Below, piece after piece: positions 15,977 to 25,411 of a stretch of DNA of 64,000 nucleotides. Position 1 is the stretch's first letter. Each line of letters opens with the position of its first letter. Under the pieces are notes generated by a model. It did not search any database. It worked only from the letters and a program-made list of their open reading frames with translations, and had not been told where the DNA came from. Source of the stretch: Cyanobacteria bacterium TGS_CYA1 (GTDB lineage: Bacteria > Cyanobacteriota > Vampirovibrionia > Obscuribacterales > Obscuribacteraceae); contig JAHCIQ010000003.1 of assembly GCA_026129135.1 (NCBI GenBank), forward strand, positions 372,001-436,000, given 5' to 3'. Both the position numbers and the translations under genes were made by a program.

Positions 15977-18164
15977 TCTGAGAATCCTTGATTTTGAGCA
16001 TGCACAAAAACGAGATTCCATAAATGACAATTGCTATCAAAAGCAGACTTCTGATTCCAGTATAGGTTGCCACATATTCAAGCAAGCCACCAATCACGGC
16101 GCCAAGCATGTTGAATGCAAGACCAACGCTAGGTGTTTTTTCTTTGTTGAATGAACCCGAAAAAATGAGTCCAGCAAAAAATATTGGTATCGCCGAGAAT
16201 ATCGCCGCAATACTGCCACCAACTACCATTCCAATCGAGGTAAAGCGCTCGAGCGGGGTGAAATATGTAAGTATGAGAGTAATTATCAAGCCGGAATAGA
16301 GTATTTTAGGTTTGTACAAATCTGGCTTTTTGATAATTGCCATGTTGGACAAAATGATGGCAATCAGAACAGACAAAATACAAATAGAATTGACCAGCCA
16401 GGTGGTGCCAAATACCAGAGCGAGTCTATCTATAATTGATAACTCAAGTAATAGAAAACCGGAGCCCAGGAAATAAAGCTGCCAGCGCGCTGGGTTTGCA
16501 TTGGCTCTGACACGTTTGCCACAAGCAAGCCAGGCAAGTGCAAGAACGAGTACGTTTACCCCTAGATAAAGCGGGTCGAAGGCAGTTGGGTTCAGGTACA
16601 AAAATGGCCAATCGTCTGTGGATGGACGAACACCCTGTGTATCCATTTCGGTGAAATCTTCAAAACCCTGGTCTTTGAGCGCGTCTATTTTCATTTTTTG
16701 TTCTGGCGTTACAGGAGCCATCAAATGCCAGACCGATGTTTCGCGCTTCTTGAATATTATTGGCTTGGTTGTGTCACCAGCTGCGATGCGCAAGTTGGAC
16801 GCAATACGCTTGGATAGATAATCTTCCATCGCCGAGTATGAAATGCTCAAAAGTCCGCCAGGTGCAACGTGATTGAGCGCGTCGCGCAGACCATCTGCAG
16901 TATAGACATAATCGTCCAAACGCACTGAAAGCGAGTTTCCTGCAACTGTATGCGAATCTAGCAACCCGGTGAGGACCAGGTCATATTTCTTGTCGGGGTT
17001 TTGTCTCAAGAAAGCACGACCGTCGTTTACTATTACATTCACACGCGGATCGTTATAAGCTTTCTCAGGGTGCACCTCGTGACCAAGTTTTGCCATTAAA
17101 GGGTCGATTTCAACCGCGTCTACATGCTCTACACCATGACGCAGAGCTGCTGCAACGTCGTTTCCGGTGCCTGAGCCAAGAACGAGGACTGTCTTTGGTT
17201 TTATCAATTCATAGGGCAAATTGTATTGATTAAAGGCAAATTGTTCTAAGAATTCTTTGCGTGAAGATTTATCGATAAAGTCTTTGGATAAGTTGAGAGG
17301 CTCTTGGAAAAAGGCTTTGTTTACCGTGATGTTTTGTCCGATTTGCTCGCTCTTGTTTTTATCTATAAATATTGGAGATACTTCAAAGCGGTGATAAGGC
17401 GACCACATGGTGCGCGCTTTAGAATTGAATTCATCTGCTCCCACGACGCCGCGGCTGGGCACTGCTAGTGGTATTACAGCGGCTAGTGCAAGAGCGATGA
17501 TTGCTGGAATCTTTTTAGAATTTTCGTCTTTTAAAATTATCCAAGCGGCTGGAATTCCAGCTAGAGCCAACCATAAAGATGGTGGTGTGCAAAAGAAAGA
17601 TAGAAACGCGAAAGTGAGAATTCCAAGCGTAGAGCCAACCAGATCTATTGCATAAGCATCGAGCGATTTGAATTCATTGAAGAGCTTACCTAGTTTTTCT
17701 CCAATGGCTGCGAAGGTCACTGCAATAAGAGTGATGAAGAAAAAGAATACAACGAGCGATATCGCCATATAAGAAGTTACATCGCTCAATGCCATAGCCG
17801 GTGGGTGAGTGGTATCCCACCAGGAAAAACTTATCTGCGACCTCATACCTGGTGCCATTACCCAGGTAAGTCCAGTCCAGTCGCATGTGGCTACTAGTCC
17901 TACGAATAATAAAAGTAAGAAAGGAAAATATGTGAAAAGATTGAATTTGCGATTGCTAGTTTCGGCATCGCGCATGAAGCCAAATCCAAGTCCGACATAA
18001 CAGGCAATGAGAGGGAAATTCTTATAGATACTAAAAGCTCTTATTTCAGAACCCAGCCAGCGAATGACTACAAGCTCCAGAAAGAGACCGACGAAGCTCA
18101 GCCAGAATAGCTGCGCTGCGACACTCTTTTTTGATTGGAGTTTTAGCGTGATTTCATCAGACAT
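15966..18164 (-). CDS. Membrane-embedded spermidine-synthase-like protein
   Basis: 732 residues in three parts: an N-terminal block of about seven transmembrane helices, a soluble Rossmann domain in the middle (V-L-V-L-G-S-G-T-G-N-D-V, then V-D-A-V-E-I-D-P and a D-G-R-A-F-L turn) of the spermidine synthase/methyltransferase type, and a C-terminal block of about six helices. Such fusions are widespread and their substrate is generally unknown; a polyamine product is not proven. The start is 5 bases after the stop of the TPR gene, with GGAAGAG upstream, so it is part of the same operon. Confidence 0.87.
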   Translation of the reverse strand: MSDEITLKLQSKKSVAAQLFWLSFVGLFLELVVIRWLGSEIRAFSIYKNFPLIACYVGLGFGFMRDAETSNRKFNLFTYFPFLLLLFVGLVATCDWTGLTWVMAPGMRSQISFSWWDTTHPPAMALSDVTSYMAISLVVFFFFITLIAVTFAAIGEKLGKLFNEFKSLDAYAIDLVGSTLGILTFAFLSFFCTPPSLWLALAGIPAAWIILKDENSKKIPAIIALALAAVIPLAVPSRGVVGADEFNSKARTMWSPYHRFEVSPIFIDKNKSEQIGQNITVNKAFFQEPLNLSKDFIDKSSRKEFLEQFAFNQYNLPYELIKPKTVLVLGSGTGNDVAAALRHGVEHVDAVEIDPLMAKLGHEVHPEKAYNDPRVNVIVNDGRAFLRQNPDKKYDLVLTGLLDSHTVAGNSLSVRLDDYVYTADGLRDALNHVAPGGLLSISYSAMEDYLSKRIASNLRIAAGDTTKPIIFKKRETSVWHLMAPVTPEQKMKIDALKDQGFEDFTEMDTQGVRPSTDDWPFLYLNPTAFDPLYLGVNVLVLALAWLACGKRVRANANPARWQLYFLGSGFLLLELSIIDRLALVFGTTWLVNSICILSVLIAIILSNMAIIKKPDLYKPKILYSGLIITLILTYFTPLERFTSIGMVVGGSIAAIFSAIPIFFAGLIFSGSFNKEKTPSVGLAFNMLGAVIGGLLEYVATYTGIRSLLLIAIVIYGISFLCMLKIKDSQIEN

Positions 18165-18169
18165 TCTTA

Positions 18170-20215
18170 TTACTCTTCCTGTTCTTCTTGTTCATAAGCT
18201 TTTGCAAGTTCAGTTAAATTGCCCATGATGCGCTGCAACATGTATTGCGATTCTTCCATCATGTCGGCTTTTATTTGTTCATCGGACGGCTTGGGAATGG
18301 AGTCTGCCATCTCATCGTAATTTTGTGCTTCTTCCTGTTTGTCTTGCGAACGACATATTGAAGCAAGTCGCATCAACAAGCCTCGCACTCTCCAGTGGTT
18401 TGCACCTTGTTTTTGCATTCTAATTTCCATGGCTTTTTTGAGCAGACCCTCCACCATCGAAATTTCTTGCGCCGACTCATAAAAGGTAGCAATGCGCTCA
18501 TAGGTGCCAGCATACTGAAGACTTGATTTTACTGCTTCTTCATTTTTGGAAAAAATATCCAGTACGCGAGCTGAAAGCTCAATCGCTTTTTCGAATTCCT
18601 GCCCGCTCCACGCCATTGTAGCCTGGTCTATCAGTTCTTGAGCCAGCTCCAGGGTATTGTCGCCATGAAGGACAGTGAGTTTTTCGAGATATTCTTTTTG
18701 CACCAAATTCGCTTCGTCGTGCAGACCGCGTTTTGACAGAGTGTATGAAAGCATACGCAGAGATTCGACTACGGTTTTGTGATTTTCACCATATTTTTGT
18801 TTGAATACTTCTACTTGTTTGCGCATGAGCATCTCGGTGCTGTCAGGCAAAGAATGCTTTTTGTCTATGATATCGGCTTGAGCCTTGACTAAATTAGACG
18901 CTTCGAAATCTCCTTCCATAGACAAGCAAAGAGACAGATGACGCAGCGATTTTGCAAGGTCTGGATTATCCATTCCAAGTATTTCTTTTTTTGCGCTCAC
19001 TGCTTTGGCAAAGTGACCCTGAGCACTTGAATAGTCTTTGAAAGTGACATAGATACTGCCAGCAGAATCATGCATATTGGCGCATTCGATACTCTTTTCG
19101 CCATAGACTTTTTTCATGCGCTCTATGCCCGATTCAATCACTTCGATTGATTTTTCTTTATTCTTTTCTCTCGAGTGTAAATCAGAAAGAAGAATGAACG
19201 ACATGGGATCGCTATGATTTTCGTCTTTGATACTGATTTCAATTAACTCTTTGACGCGGTCTGCCATGGCTTGTGCGTCTTTGTCGCGTCCCAGTTTTCT
19301 GTAGACGAGGGCTACGTTATTTATAATTTTTATCAGTGCTGGATTGTTTTTGCCAAGAAATTTTTCACGTGCTGCAAGAGCTATTTCGAAGTACCCAACG
19401 GCATCCTTGTATTTGCCTTGCTCGAGAAAAATGCCACCAAGATTGTTTGATACGAAAGATTTAGTAAGACTGTTAGCACCATAAGCAGTATCGCAAATAG
19501 TAAGTGCTCGTTTAAGCAGTGTTTCGGCTTCTTCGAATCTGCGCAAGCGCTGGCTAATCATTGCCAAATTTGAAAGTGTGCAGACAAGCTCTGGATGCAC
19601 TCTTCCAAGTGCGTCTTCTTTTATTTGCAAAGATCGCTTTTGCATTTCCTCCGATTCTAGCAATCGACCATCGGCATACAGAATTAGCGCGCAATTACCA
19701 AGCGATCCTCCATAATAGCGCCCTTTCTGACCGAAGATTTGCTCTCTTTTTTCTAGCCCTTCCTTGAAATACGACTCGGCATCGCGAGCATTTCCCTGTC
19801 GCCATGCTATTTCACCTAGCTGGTCTGTGGCTGTGCCCAATTCTTCTTTGCAGTCTTTTAGTTCTTTATCGTCTAATAGTTCGCGAAGCAATGCAATAGC
19901 ACTCTTATATTCTGACTCTTTCATGAAAATACTCGATAAATTGATTTTGGCTTTTGCTCGATATTTAAAATTCGACTTGTCTTTGCTTTTATTCAGCTCA
20001 CCAACAGCATCATTTAATTCTTTTTTGCCTGTCTCGAAATCGCCAATTTCGCTACAAGTAGAGCCGAGTTCTGTCTGGATAATGGCTATTTCTACGGGGT
20101 TTGCTTTTTCTTTTCGTGCTTCTTCAAGCGCTTCTTTCAGTATTTGAAGAGACAAGACATAATCACCCTCTTCAAAATGCTTGACGCCTTCTTTCAGTTT
20201 TTCGTGGTGACCCAT
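18170..20215 (-). CDS. Large tetratricopeptide repeat protein (kinesin-light-chain type)
   Basis: 681 residues, nearly all TPR of the 42-residue kinesin-light-chain type: repeated units such as E-E-A-E-T-L-L-K-R-A-L-T-I, G-x-x-H-P-E-L-V and L-x-N-L-A. At least eight units can be followed. No signal peptide or membrane helix, so it is probably a cytoplasmic scaffold. The C-terminus is acidic and Glu/Gln-rich. It lies between a smaller TPR gene (6-base gap) and the spermidine-synthase-like gene (5-base gap), so all three are expressed together. Confidence 0.88.
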   Translation of the reverse strand: MGHHEKLKEGVKHFEEGDYVLSLQILKEALEEARKEKANPVEIAIIQTELGSTCSEIGDFETGKKELNDAVGELNKSKDKSNFKYRAKAKINLSSIFMKESEYKSAIALLRELLDDKELKDCKEELGTATDQLGEIAWRQGNARDAESYFKEGLEKREQIFGQKGRYYGGSLGNCALILYADGRLLESEEMQKRSLQIKEDALGRVHPELVCTLSNLAMISQRLRRFEEAETLLKRALTICDTAYGANSLTKSFVSNNLGGIFLEQGKYKDAVGYFEIALAAREKFLGKNNPALIKIINNVALVYRKLGRDKDAQAMADRVKELIEISIKDENHSDPMSFILLSDLHSREKNKEKSIEVIESGIERMKKVYGEKSIECANMHDSAGSIYVTFKDYSSAQGHFAKAVSAKKEILGMDNPDLAKSLRHLSLCLSMEGDFEASNLVKAQADIIDKKHSLPDSTEMLMRKQVEVFKQKYGENHKTVVESLRMLSYTLSKRGLHDEANLVQKEYLEKLTVLHGDNTLELAQELIDQATMAWSGQEFEKAIELSARVLDIFSKNEEAVKSSLQYAGTYERIATFYESAQEISMVEGLLKKAMEIRMQKQGANHWRVRGLLMRLASICRSQDKQEEAQNYDEMADSIPKPSDEQIKADMMEESQYMLQRIMGNLTELAKAYEQEEQEE

Positions 20216-20221
20216 AGAAAT

Positions 20222-20818
20222 TTAGTCTCCCAGATCCTGTCCTTGACCAGTCAATCGTGCAACTTTGTTTATTGTTTGTTTTTGAGCCAGAGCCTGTTCA
20301 TTTTCAGGTTCAAGTTCCAAAATGCGGTCTATATATGTAATCGCGTTTTTATAGTCCATTTGAATGGCGTCACAATTTGCTAGATGCAAAAGTGCGTTTA
20401 TATAACAAGGATTCAGTTGAATAGCTTGCTCGAGCAATTTCCTTGCTTCAGCAATGTCGCCTTCGTTCAATATTAAGCTGGCAAGATTACTAAAGGGCCA
20501 CTCGAAGTCTGGATATTCTTCAGTCAATCGCCACCAGATTTGTTTTGCGGCTTTTGGGTTTGTAAGCATATTGTTGTAGCCTTCAATATTTGCTGCAACG
20601 GCTTCTTGTGGCACCTCTTTTAGTGGCAGTCTTGTTTTCATGAAGGTAAGAGCTTTCTGGGCAATGTTACCTTTATCGTCGCACTCCATAGCCATTTGCA
20701 AAGCTTTTCTAGAATGACCAATCCAGCCTATCGCTTTATATTGTTTTCCCAGCTCAAAATATTCGCTTGCGCTCAGGTCGCGGGGCACATCTTTGGGTGG
20801 TAGTTGGGAATCCATCAT
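20222..20818 (-). CDS. TPR-repeat protein
   Basis: 198 residues from an ATG at 20818 that overlaps the histidine kinase stop (ATGA); the longer reading from 20914 lies inside the kinase gene and is less likely. It has TPR-like helices throughout, clearest at the end: A-R-K-L-L-E-Q-A-I-Q-L-N-P-C-Y-I-N-A-L-L and A-I-T-Y-I-D-R-I-L-E-L-E-P. The tight coupling suggests it works with the kinase as an adaptor, which is inference. Confidence 0.83.
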   Translation of the reverse strand: MMDSQLPPKDVPRDLSASEYFELGKQYKAIGWIGHSRKALQMAMECDDKGNIAQKALTFMKTRLPLKEVPQEAVAANIEGYNNMLTNPKAAKQIWWRLTEEYPDFEWPFSNLASLILNEGDIAEARKLLEQAIQLNPCYINALLHLANCDAIQMDYKNAITYIDRILELEPENEQALAQKQTINKVARLTGQGQDLGD

Positions 20819-23100
20819 GAACGACGTGGAAGCGAAATTGACATGGTTGTACCTCCACCCTCCTTGCTTACTGCATTTATTTCGCCTTCGTGCGCGTCCA
20901 TAATTTGTTTGCACAGGTAAAGTCCAAGCCCTGTCCCAACAGCTTGACCCTTGCCTTTTTGGCTGCGCCAGAAGCGCTCGAACATGAATGGTAATTCTTC
21001 TTCTGCTATGCCGATGCCTGAATCCTTAACGAAAATGCTCACTACATTTGGTGTCTCTTCGCCCCAGATTTTTATGCTGCCTCCCTGAGGAGTGAATTTT
21101 ATAGCGTTATCGAGTAGATTCAAAATTACTCGACGTATTGCAAATACATCGGCAGTGACACTTCCATGATTGCGTGGCAATTCGACTGTAAGTTCTATAT
21201 TTCTTTGACTGGCCAACACCGATAATTCTTCTACGCAGTCTGCCGCTATATCGAAAGCAAACGTCGATTCAAGCGCGAGATCTGGTTTTGAAAAGTCGTA
21301 TCTATTTACTTCAATCAAATTCTGCACCATCCGCAAAATGCCTTGATTACTGCGTCTGAGCATGGTCAAAACTTCAGATTGCGATTTGTCCATATCGCCG
21401 ATGGTTCCATCCATCAATAGTTCGAGCGTCTTATCAGCTCCTATTAAAGGTGTTTTCAAGTCATGCACGAGCGTAGCTACGAAGTCTTCTTTTTGCTTGT
21501 CGCTGACGTTTTTCTCTTCGACTTCCATAGTTGATATGCAAACGCCAATGACTTGCTTATATTTGTCTTTAAGCGGCCACGCTGCTAAGTCCCAGAATAC
21601 ATGTTTGCGTCCATTGCCATTAGCTTCGCCATATTCTATTTTTTGTCCGTTTAGTTGCAAAGTTTCTTGTTTGGCTAATACCATTTGCAAGAACTCTTTG
21701 CTAACAGCTGGTACCACTTCGTAAAAAGCCTTGCCCACGAGATCTCCTGGCTTGAGCCCCAGCTGGTCCACTACTGCAGGTGGTGCTTTAGTAATGACAA
21801 AATTTGTGTCTAATTTCCAAACACCAATTGGTGAATTGTCCATGGTCGAAACAGATTCTTCCGCTCTTGCAGACGAGCGCGATATAGTTTCGAACACCAG
21901 TTTGGGTGAGCTGATTTTTTGATTTTGCTGACTGTCCTGTCTGTAATTAGTCACACCTGATTCACCAATATCGGTGCAAAATCCAAGATGTCCAAGAAAT
22001 TCATTTTCATCGCCAAAAAGTGGAGTTCCCGACTCCATGATGGTTCGGTAAGAATTGTCGTTTCGTTTCATTCTGTATTCGGCATTGAATGCTGCACGCT
22101 CGCTTATTGCTTGCTGCCATACCGATTGAGTTTTTGCTTTGTCCTGCGGATGCATGTTAGACAGCCAGGTATCATAGTTCAAGCTATTCGATTCGATGCC
22201 GATGAAATCAAGCCAGGCTTTGTTGAAATATTTGCGCGACCCATCGGAGTCGGAAATAAAGATCATCTTACTGATTGAATTTGCCAGTTGTTTTGTACTT
22301 TCGCGATAGCCTGAAATCTCCAAAGCATTTCTGATCTTCTCGGTCATATCGCGAAAAATGATCATAGTTCCAACCACTCTCTTGGAGCGGCTGTGCAATG
22401 GCGAATAGTAGGGCTGAAAATGATATGTCTGCCCTTTATTCACAAGCATCTTGTTTTGTCCGACAAAACTGTAACCTTGCAGAGTGCGAGCTATTTCGAT
22501 GTTCATCTCGTCGATGTCGAAGGTTTCATAAGACACGACTATATTGGCAAGAATGTCCGAAAGCACTTTACCTAGCACTTCTTGATGCTTGTAGTTGAAC
22601 ATGCGCTCCATCGCATGGTTCCAGAGCATGATGCGATTCTGCAAGTCGAGCACCACGATGCCATCGAATGTGTTTTTCAAAATCAGGTCGCTGGCTTGAG
22701 AAAGAACCTGGACATTTGCAAGCGACCGTTCGTAAACACGATAAATAGTTTTGATTAGTTCGCTGCGAGATAGTTGGCTTTGCGAAATTACGTCTTGAGC
22801 GCCAAGCCTTATCAGTTCGAGCGCTTCACCTTCGCTTTGAGACTCTGAAATGATGATAATCGAACTTCTGGGTGCAGCAGAATGGATTTTGGCAAGAGCC
22901 TTGCTTGGATCTTCGCCAGTTAAAGACGAATCGAGAATGACCACATCGAAATTGTCGTTGCGCAGCTTAATCAAACAATCGCGCGGAGACAAAGCATGAT
23001 CCACAAAAAAGGATGTCGTGCTTTCCTGAAAGCTGTTTTCGAGCATGTTTAAAATGTCGTCAAACTGCTTTTGTTCGACTGTAGCTACTAAAACTTTCAC
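20815..23100 (-). CDS. Receiver-PAS-PAS-PAS sensor histidine kinase
   Basis: 761 residues from a GTG start. Order: receiver-like domain (1-120) with a candidate phosphoacceptor Asp57, three PAS domains (about 130-250, 270-380, 415-525), HisKA with V-H-D-L-K-T-P and phosphorylated His546, then HATPase with N-L-L-D-N-A-I-K-F-T-P, D-S-G-I-G-I-A and G-T-G-L-G-L-Y-L. No transmembrane helix, so it is a cytoplasmic sensor. The receiver lacks the usual acidic pair near the N-terminus and the conserved Lys after D-V-I, so it may not be a normal phosphoacceptor. It heads a long co-directional gene run; no partner response regulator is adjacent. Confidence 0.92.
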   Translation of the reverse strand: MKVLVATVEQKQFDDILNMLENSFQESTTSFFVDHALSPRDCLIKLRNDNFDVVILDSSLTGEDPSKALAKIHSAAPRSSIIIISESQSEGEALELIRLGAQDVISQSQLSRSELIKTIYRVYERSLANVQVLSQASDLILKNTFDGIVVLDLQNRIMLWNHAMERMFNYKHQEVLGKVLSDILANIVVSYETFDIDEMNIEIARTLQGYSFVGQNKMLVNKGQTYHFQPYYSPLHSRSKRVVGTMIIFRDMTEKIRNALEISGYRESTKQLANSISKMIFISDSDGSRKYFNKAWLDFIGIESNSLNYDTWLSNMHPQDKAKTQSVWQQAISERAAFNAEYRMKRNDNSYRTIMESGTPLFGDENEFLGHLGFCTDIGESGVTNYRQDSQQNQKISSPKLVFETISRSSARAEESVSTMDNSPIGVWKLDTNFVITKAPPAVVDQLGLKPGDLVGKAFYEVVPAVSKEFLQMVLAKQETLQLNGQKIEYGEANGNGRKHVFWDLAAWPLKDKYKQVIGVCISTMEVEEKNVSDKQKEDFVATLVHDLKTPLIGADKTLELLMDGTIGDMDKSQSEVLTMLRRSNQGILRMVQNLIEVNRYDFSKPDLALESTFAFDIAADCVEELSVLASQRNIELTVELPRNHGSVTADVFAIRRVILNLLDNAIKFTPQGGSIKIWGEETPNVVSIFVKDSGIGIAEEELPFMFERFWRSQKGKGQAVGTGLGLYLCKQIMDAHEGEINAVSKEGGGTTMSISLPRRS

Positions 23101-23210
23101 GATTAACTATATTTCCAACGCGTCGATCAGGTTTTATATACACACCTTATGTCTAAGACAAAACACTTTACTTAGACACTGACAAAACTTTGTTTGGCGA
23201 GCCAATGGGG

Positions 23211-23216
23211 TATAAT
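23211..23216 (+). promoter_or_regulatory. TATAAT -10 element just upstream of secG
   Basis: A perfect TATAAT ends 9 bases before the secG ATG. The -35 region 17 bases upstream (CTTTGT) is weak. If used, transcription starts near 23223 and the mRNA is practically leaderless. Confidence 0.48.
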
Positions 23217-23225
23217 TTCGAGCTT

Positions 23226-23459
23226 ATGAGTCCCATTTACATCGCATTACTAGTTATCACTACCCTGCTTGCCGTAGGAATGATCGCCCTGATTCTGGTC
23301 CACTCGCCAAAAGGCGAAGGTATGGGCGGTATTGGCGGCTCAGCCTCCATGTTTTCGACAAAACGTGGCGCCGAAGCAGGTCTCGACCGTATAACCTGGG
23401 GCTTCAGCATCGCTTTTCTCTTATGCTGCATAGTGCTGGGCTTCGGTCTGGTCAAATAG
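23226..23459 (+). CDS. secG: Preprotein translocase subunit SecG
   Basis: 77 residues from ATG 23226: two membrane helices (about 3-25 and 53-75) separated by the characteristic loop G-E-G-M-G-G-I-G-G-S-A-S-M-F-S-T-K-R-G. SecG assists SecYE in protein export. The reading from 23190 would put the TATAAT element inside the coding region, so the shorter start is preferred. ubiE begins 2 bases after the stop. Confidence 0.93.
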   Translation: MSPIYIALLVITTLLAVGMIALILVHSPKGEGMGGIGGSASMFSTKRGAEAGLDRITWGFSIAFLLCCIVLGFGLVK

Positions 23460-23461
23460 CC

Positions 23462-24202
23462 ATGGCATTGCCTGCGCAAGAACAAAAACACGCTTTCGTG
23501 CATGCGCAGTTTGAGCGTATTGCTGCAAAATACGACCTTACGAACGACGTAATCAGTTTTGGCATGCACCGACTCTGGAAAGAGCGCGCAGTCCAGATTT
23601 TGCTCAGAAGCCCCACAGGTTCGCAAAGTCGCTCTTATCTCGACGTTTGCTGCGGAACGGGCGATTTGTCCCTTCGAATCGCAAGTAAGCTTAAAAAACA
23701 AGACTCTGTCACGGGACTGGATTTTTCGGGCAATATGCTTGCCTGTGCCGCTCAGCGTTTAGAGAAGGCGGGTAGGACAATTGCTCCAAGCGTGAATTGG
23801 GTAGAGGGCGATGCTCAAAATCTGCCTTTTCAAGCCGCTCACTTCGATGGCGCCATTATCAGTTTTGGTCTTCGCAATCTAACTGATTTGCCCAGAGGTA
23901 TTGCCGAAATGGCTCGTGTTGTAAAGCCAGGCGGGCTTGTGCTCAATTTAGATCTGGGCGAGGCAGAAGGTCCTATTTTTGCGCCGCTTTTCGCCATCCA
24001 TTTCGATATGGTTGTGCCATTAATAGGTCAGGTCATGCAGAATGACCGCAAAGCCTACACTTATTTGCCGGAATCAAGAACCACATATCCAAAACCCGAG
24101 GGAATCAGCAAGATTTTCAGTGACGCGGGGCTGGTCGATGTCAAGCATATTTCTCTAGCTGGCGGTTCTGTTGCTCTGCATACCGGCAGGGTGTCAGGTT
24201 AG
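23462..24202 (+). CDS. ubiE: Demethylmenaquinone/ubiquinone C-methyltransferase
   Basis: 246 residues matching the UbiE/MenG family: the N-terminal F-x-x-I-A-x-K-Y-D-L-x-N-D-V, SAM motif L-D-V-C-C-G-T-G-D, then I-S-F-G-L-R-N-L and the late Y-x-Y-L-P-E-S-x-x-x-Y-P. It methylates the quinone ring late in menaquinone or ubiquinone synthesis; which quinone is not shown by the window. Start at ATG 23462 follows the secG stop by 2 bases; lpxB follows after 9 bases. Confidence 0.92.
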   Translation: MALPAQEQKHAFVHAQFERIAAKYDLTNDVISFGMHRLWKERAVQILLRSPTGSQSRSYLDVCCGTGDLSLRIASKLKKQDSVTGLDFSGNMLACAAQRLEKAGRTIAPSVNWVEGDAQNLPFQAAHFDGAIISFGLRNLTDLPRGIAEMARVVKPGGLVLNLDLGEAEGPIFAPLFAIHFDMVVPLIGQVMQNDRKAYTYLPESRTTYPKPEGISKIFSDAGLVDVKHISLAGGSVALHTGRVSG

Positions 24203-24211
24203 GTCGGTCCT

Positions 24212-25411
24212 ATGTCAAAATCGATTTTGATTTCAGTTGGTGACCCCTCTGCCGACAAGCATGCTGCTGCCATCATAAAAGATCTCAAACAAATCTATCC
24301 CGACCTCAAAGTTCGCGGAATGGGCGGTTCCAAGATGGAAGATGCCGGGGCAGAGTTGATTTATAACCTGAACGATTTTCATGTGATTGGTGTTATCGAG
24401 GTTGTAAAGCACATTCCGCGGATTTTAGCGATGGAAGAGCGCATCGTAAAAGAAGTAGAAGAATCAAAACCAGACCTTGTTTTGCTTGTGGATTTTGGTG
24501 GCTTCAATACTCGTCTTGCCAAAAAATTGCGGGCAAAATTTGCCAGTCTTCCTATTTTGTATTTCATTTCGCCCCAGGTCTGGGCGTCAAGACCCTGGCG
24601 TGCCAAGGCTCTAGCTAGAGTAGTTTCTAAACTGCTTGTAATTTTTCCATTCGAAGAGCGATATTATGAACAAAGAGGGATCCAAGCAACCTTTGTAGGG
24701 CACCCGCTTTTGAAGCAAATTGGCGAAATTTCTTCTTACCCTACCAGAGAAGAATTTGCCAAGAAAATTGGCTTCAATCCTGATAATGAGCTAATTTCAA
24801 TTTTCGCCGGCAGTCGTAAATCTGAAATCAGAAATCATATGCCGCACATAATACTGGCTATGGAAGAGCTTCTTTCTAGTCGTCCAGGTATACAGTTCAT
24901 TTTGTCGATGGCTGGTGCTGAATTGCGTTCTATTGCAGAGAGCATGATTAAAAGCTCATCTGTGTTAAACGAACAATTAGGTAAAGCAATTTTCCTGATT
25001 GAAAATGAGGATAATTTCAGCGCCATGAACGCCGCAGACGTAGTCTGGGCCAAGTCTGGCACCACTACACTGGAAGTAGCATTGTTTGGCAAGCCGATGA
25101 TAATTTTCTATCGAGGCAACTGGATATCCTATTTTCTTGTTATCCTTGTCAAAACGATTAAAAATTTCGGGATGCCGAACATTCTGTCTAATCGGCAATT
25201 GGTCCCTGAATTGATTCAATTCGATTGTCGCGCCCAGCAATTTATTCGATACACAAAAGATATGCTCGACGTGCCTGGACTGCGCAATGAAATTTCTCAA
25301 ACACTTTTGAGCCTTAGAGCACAACTTGAAATGGGCGAGAAAAAAATAGATTACGTAAAATCTTGTGCAAGTGAGATAGACAAGTTCCTTGAGGTCGCAA
25401 GTTCGAATTGA
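24212..25411 (+). CDS. lpxB: Lipid-A-disaccharide synthase
   Basis: 399 residues, glycosyltransferase family 19 over the full length: G-M-G-G-S-K-M, I-S-P-Q-V-W-A-S-R, G-H-P-L-L and K-S-G-T-T-T-L-E. It joins UDP-2,3-diacylglucosamine and lipid X at the inner membrane. The N-terminal loop reads G-D-P-S-A-D where most LpxB proteins have G-E-x-S-G-D, a modest departure. Its stop overlaps the TTG start of the msbA-like gene, which fits a shared role in outer membrane lipid A biogenesis. Confidence 0.93.
   Translation: MSKSILISVGDPSADKHAAAIIKDLKQIYPDLKVRGMGGSKMEDAGAELIYNLNDFHVIGVIEVVKHIPRILAMEERIVKEVEESKPDLVLLVDFGGFNTRLAKKLRAKFASLPILYFISPQVWASRPWRAKALARVVSKLLVIFPFEERYYEQRGIQATFVGHPLLKQIGEISSYPTREEFAKKIGFNPDNELISIFAGSRKSEIRNHMPHIILAMEELLSSRPGIQFILSMAGAELRSIAESMIKSSSVLNEQLGKAIFLIENEDNFSAMNAADVVWAKSGTTTLEVALFGKPMIIFYRGNWISYFLVILVKTIKNFGMPNILSNRQLVPELIQFDCRAQQFIRYTKDMLDVPGLRNEISQTLLSLRAQLEMGEKKIDYVKSCASEIDKFLEVASSN

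Noticed and set aside
25393-25411. tRNA-like GTTCGAATT near the lpxB end
   Set aside because: No cloverleaf can be formed around it and it is inside coding sequence; the similar one near 999 is also isolated.
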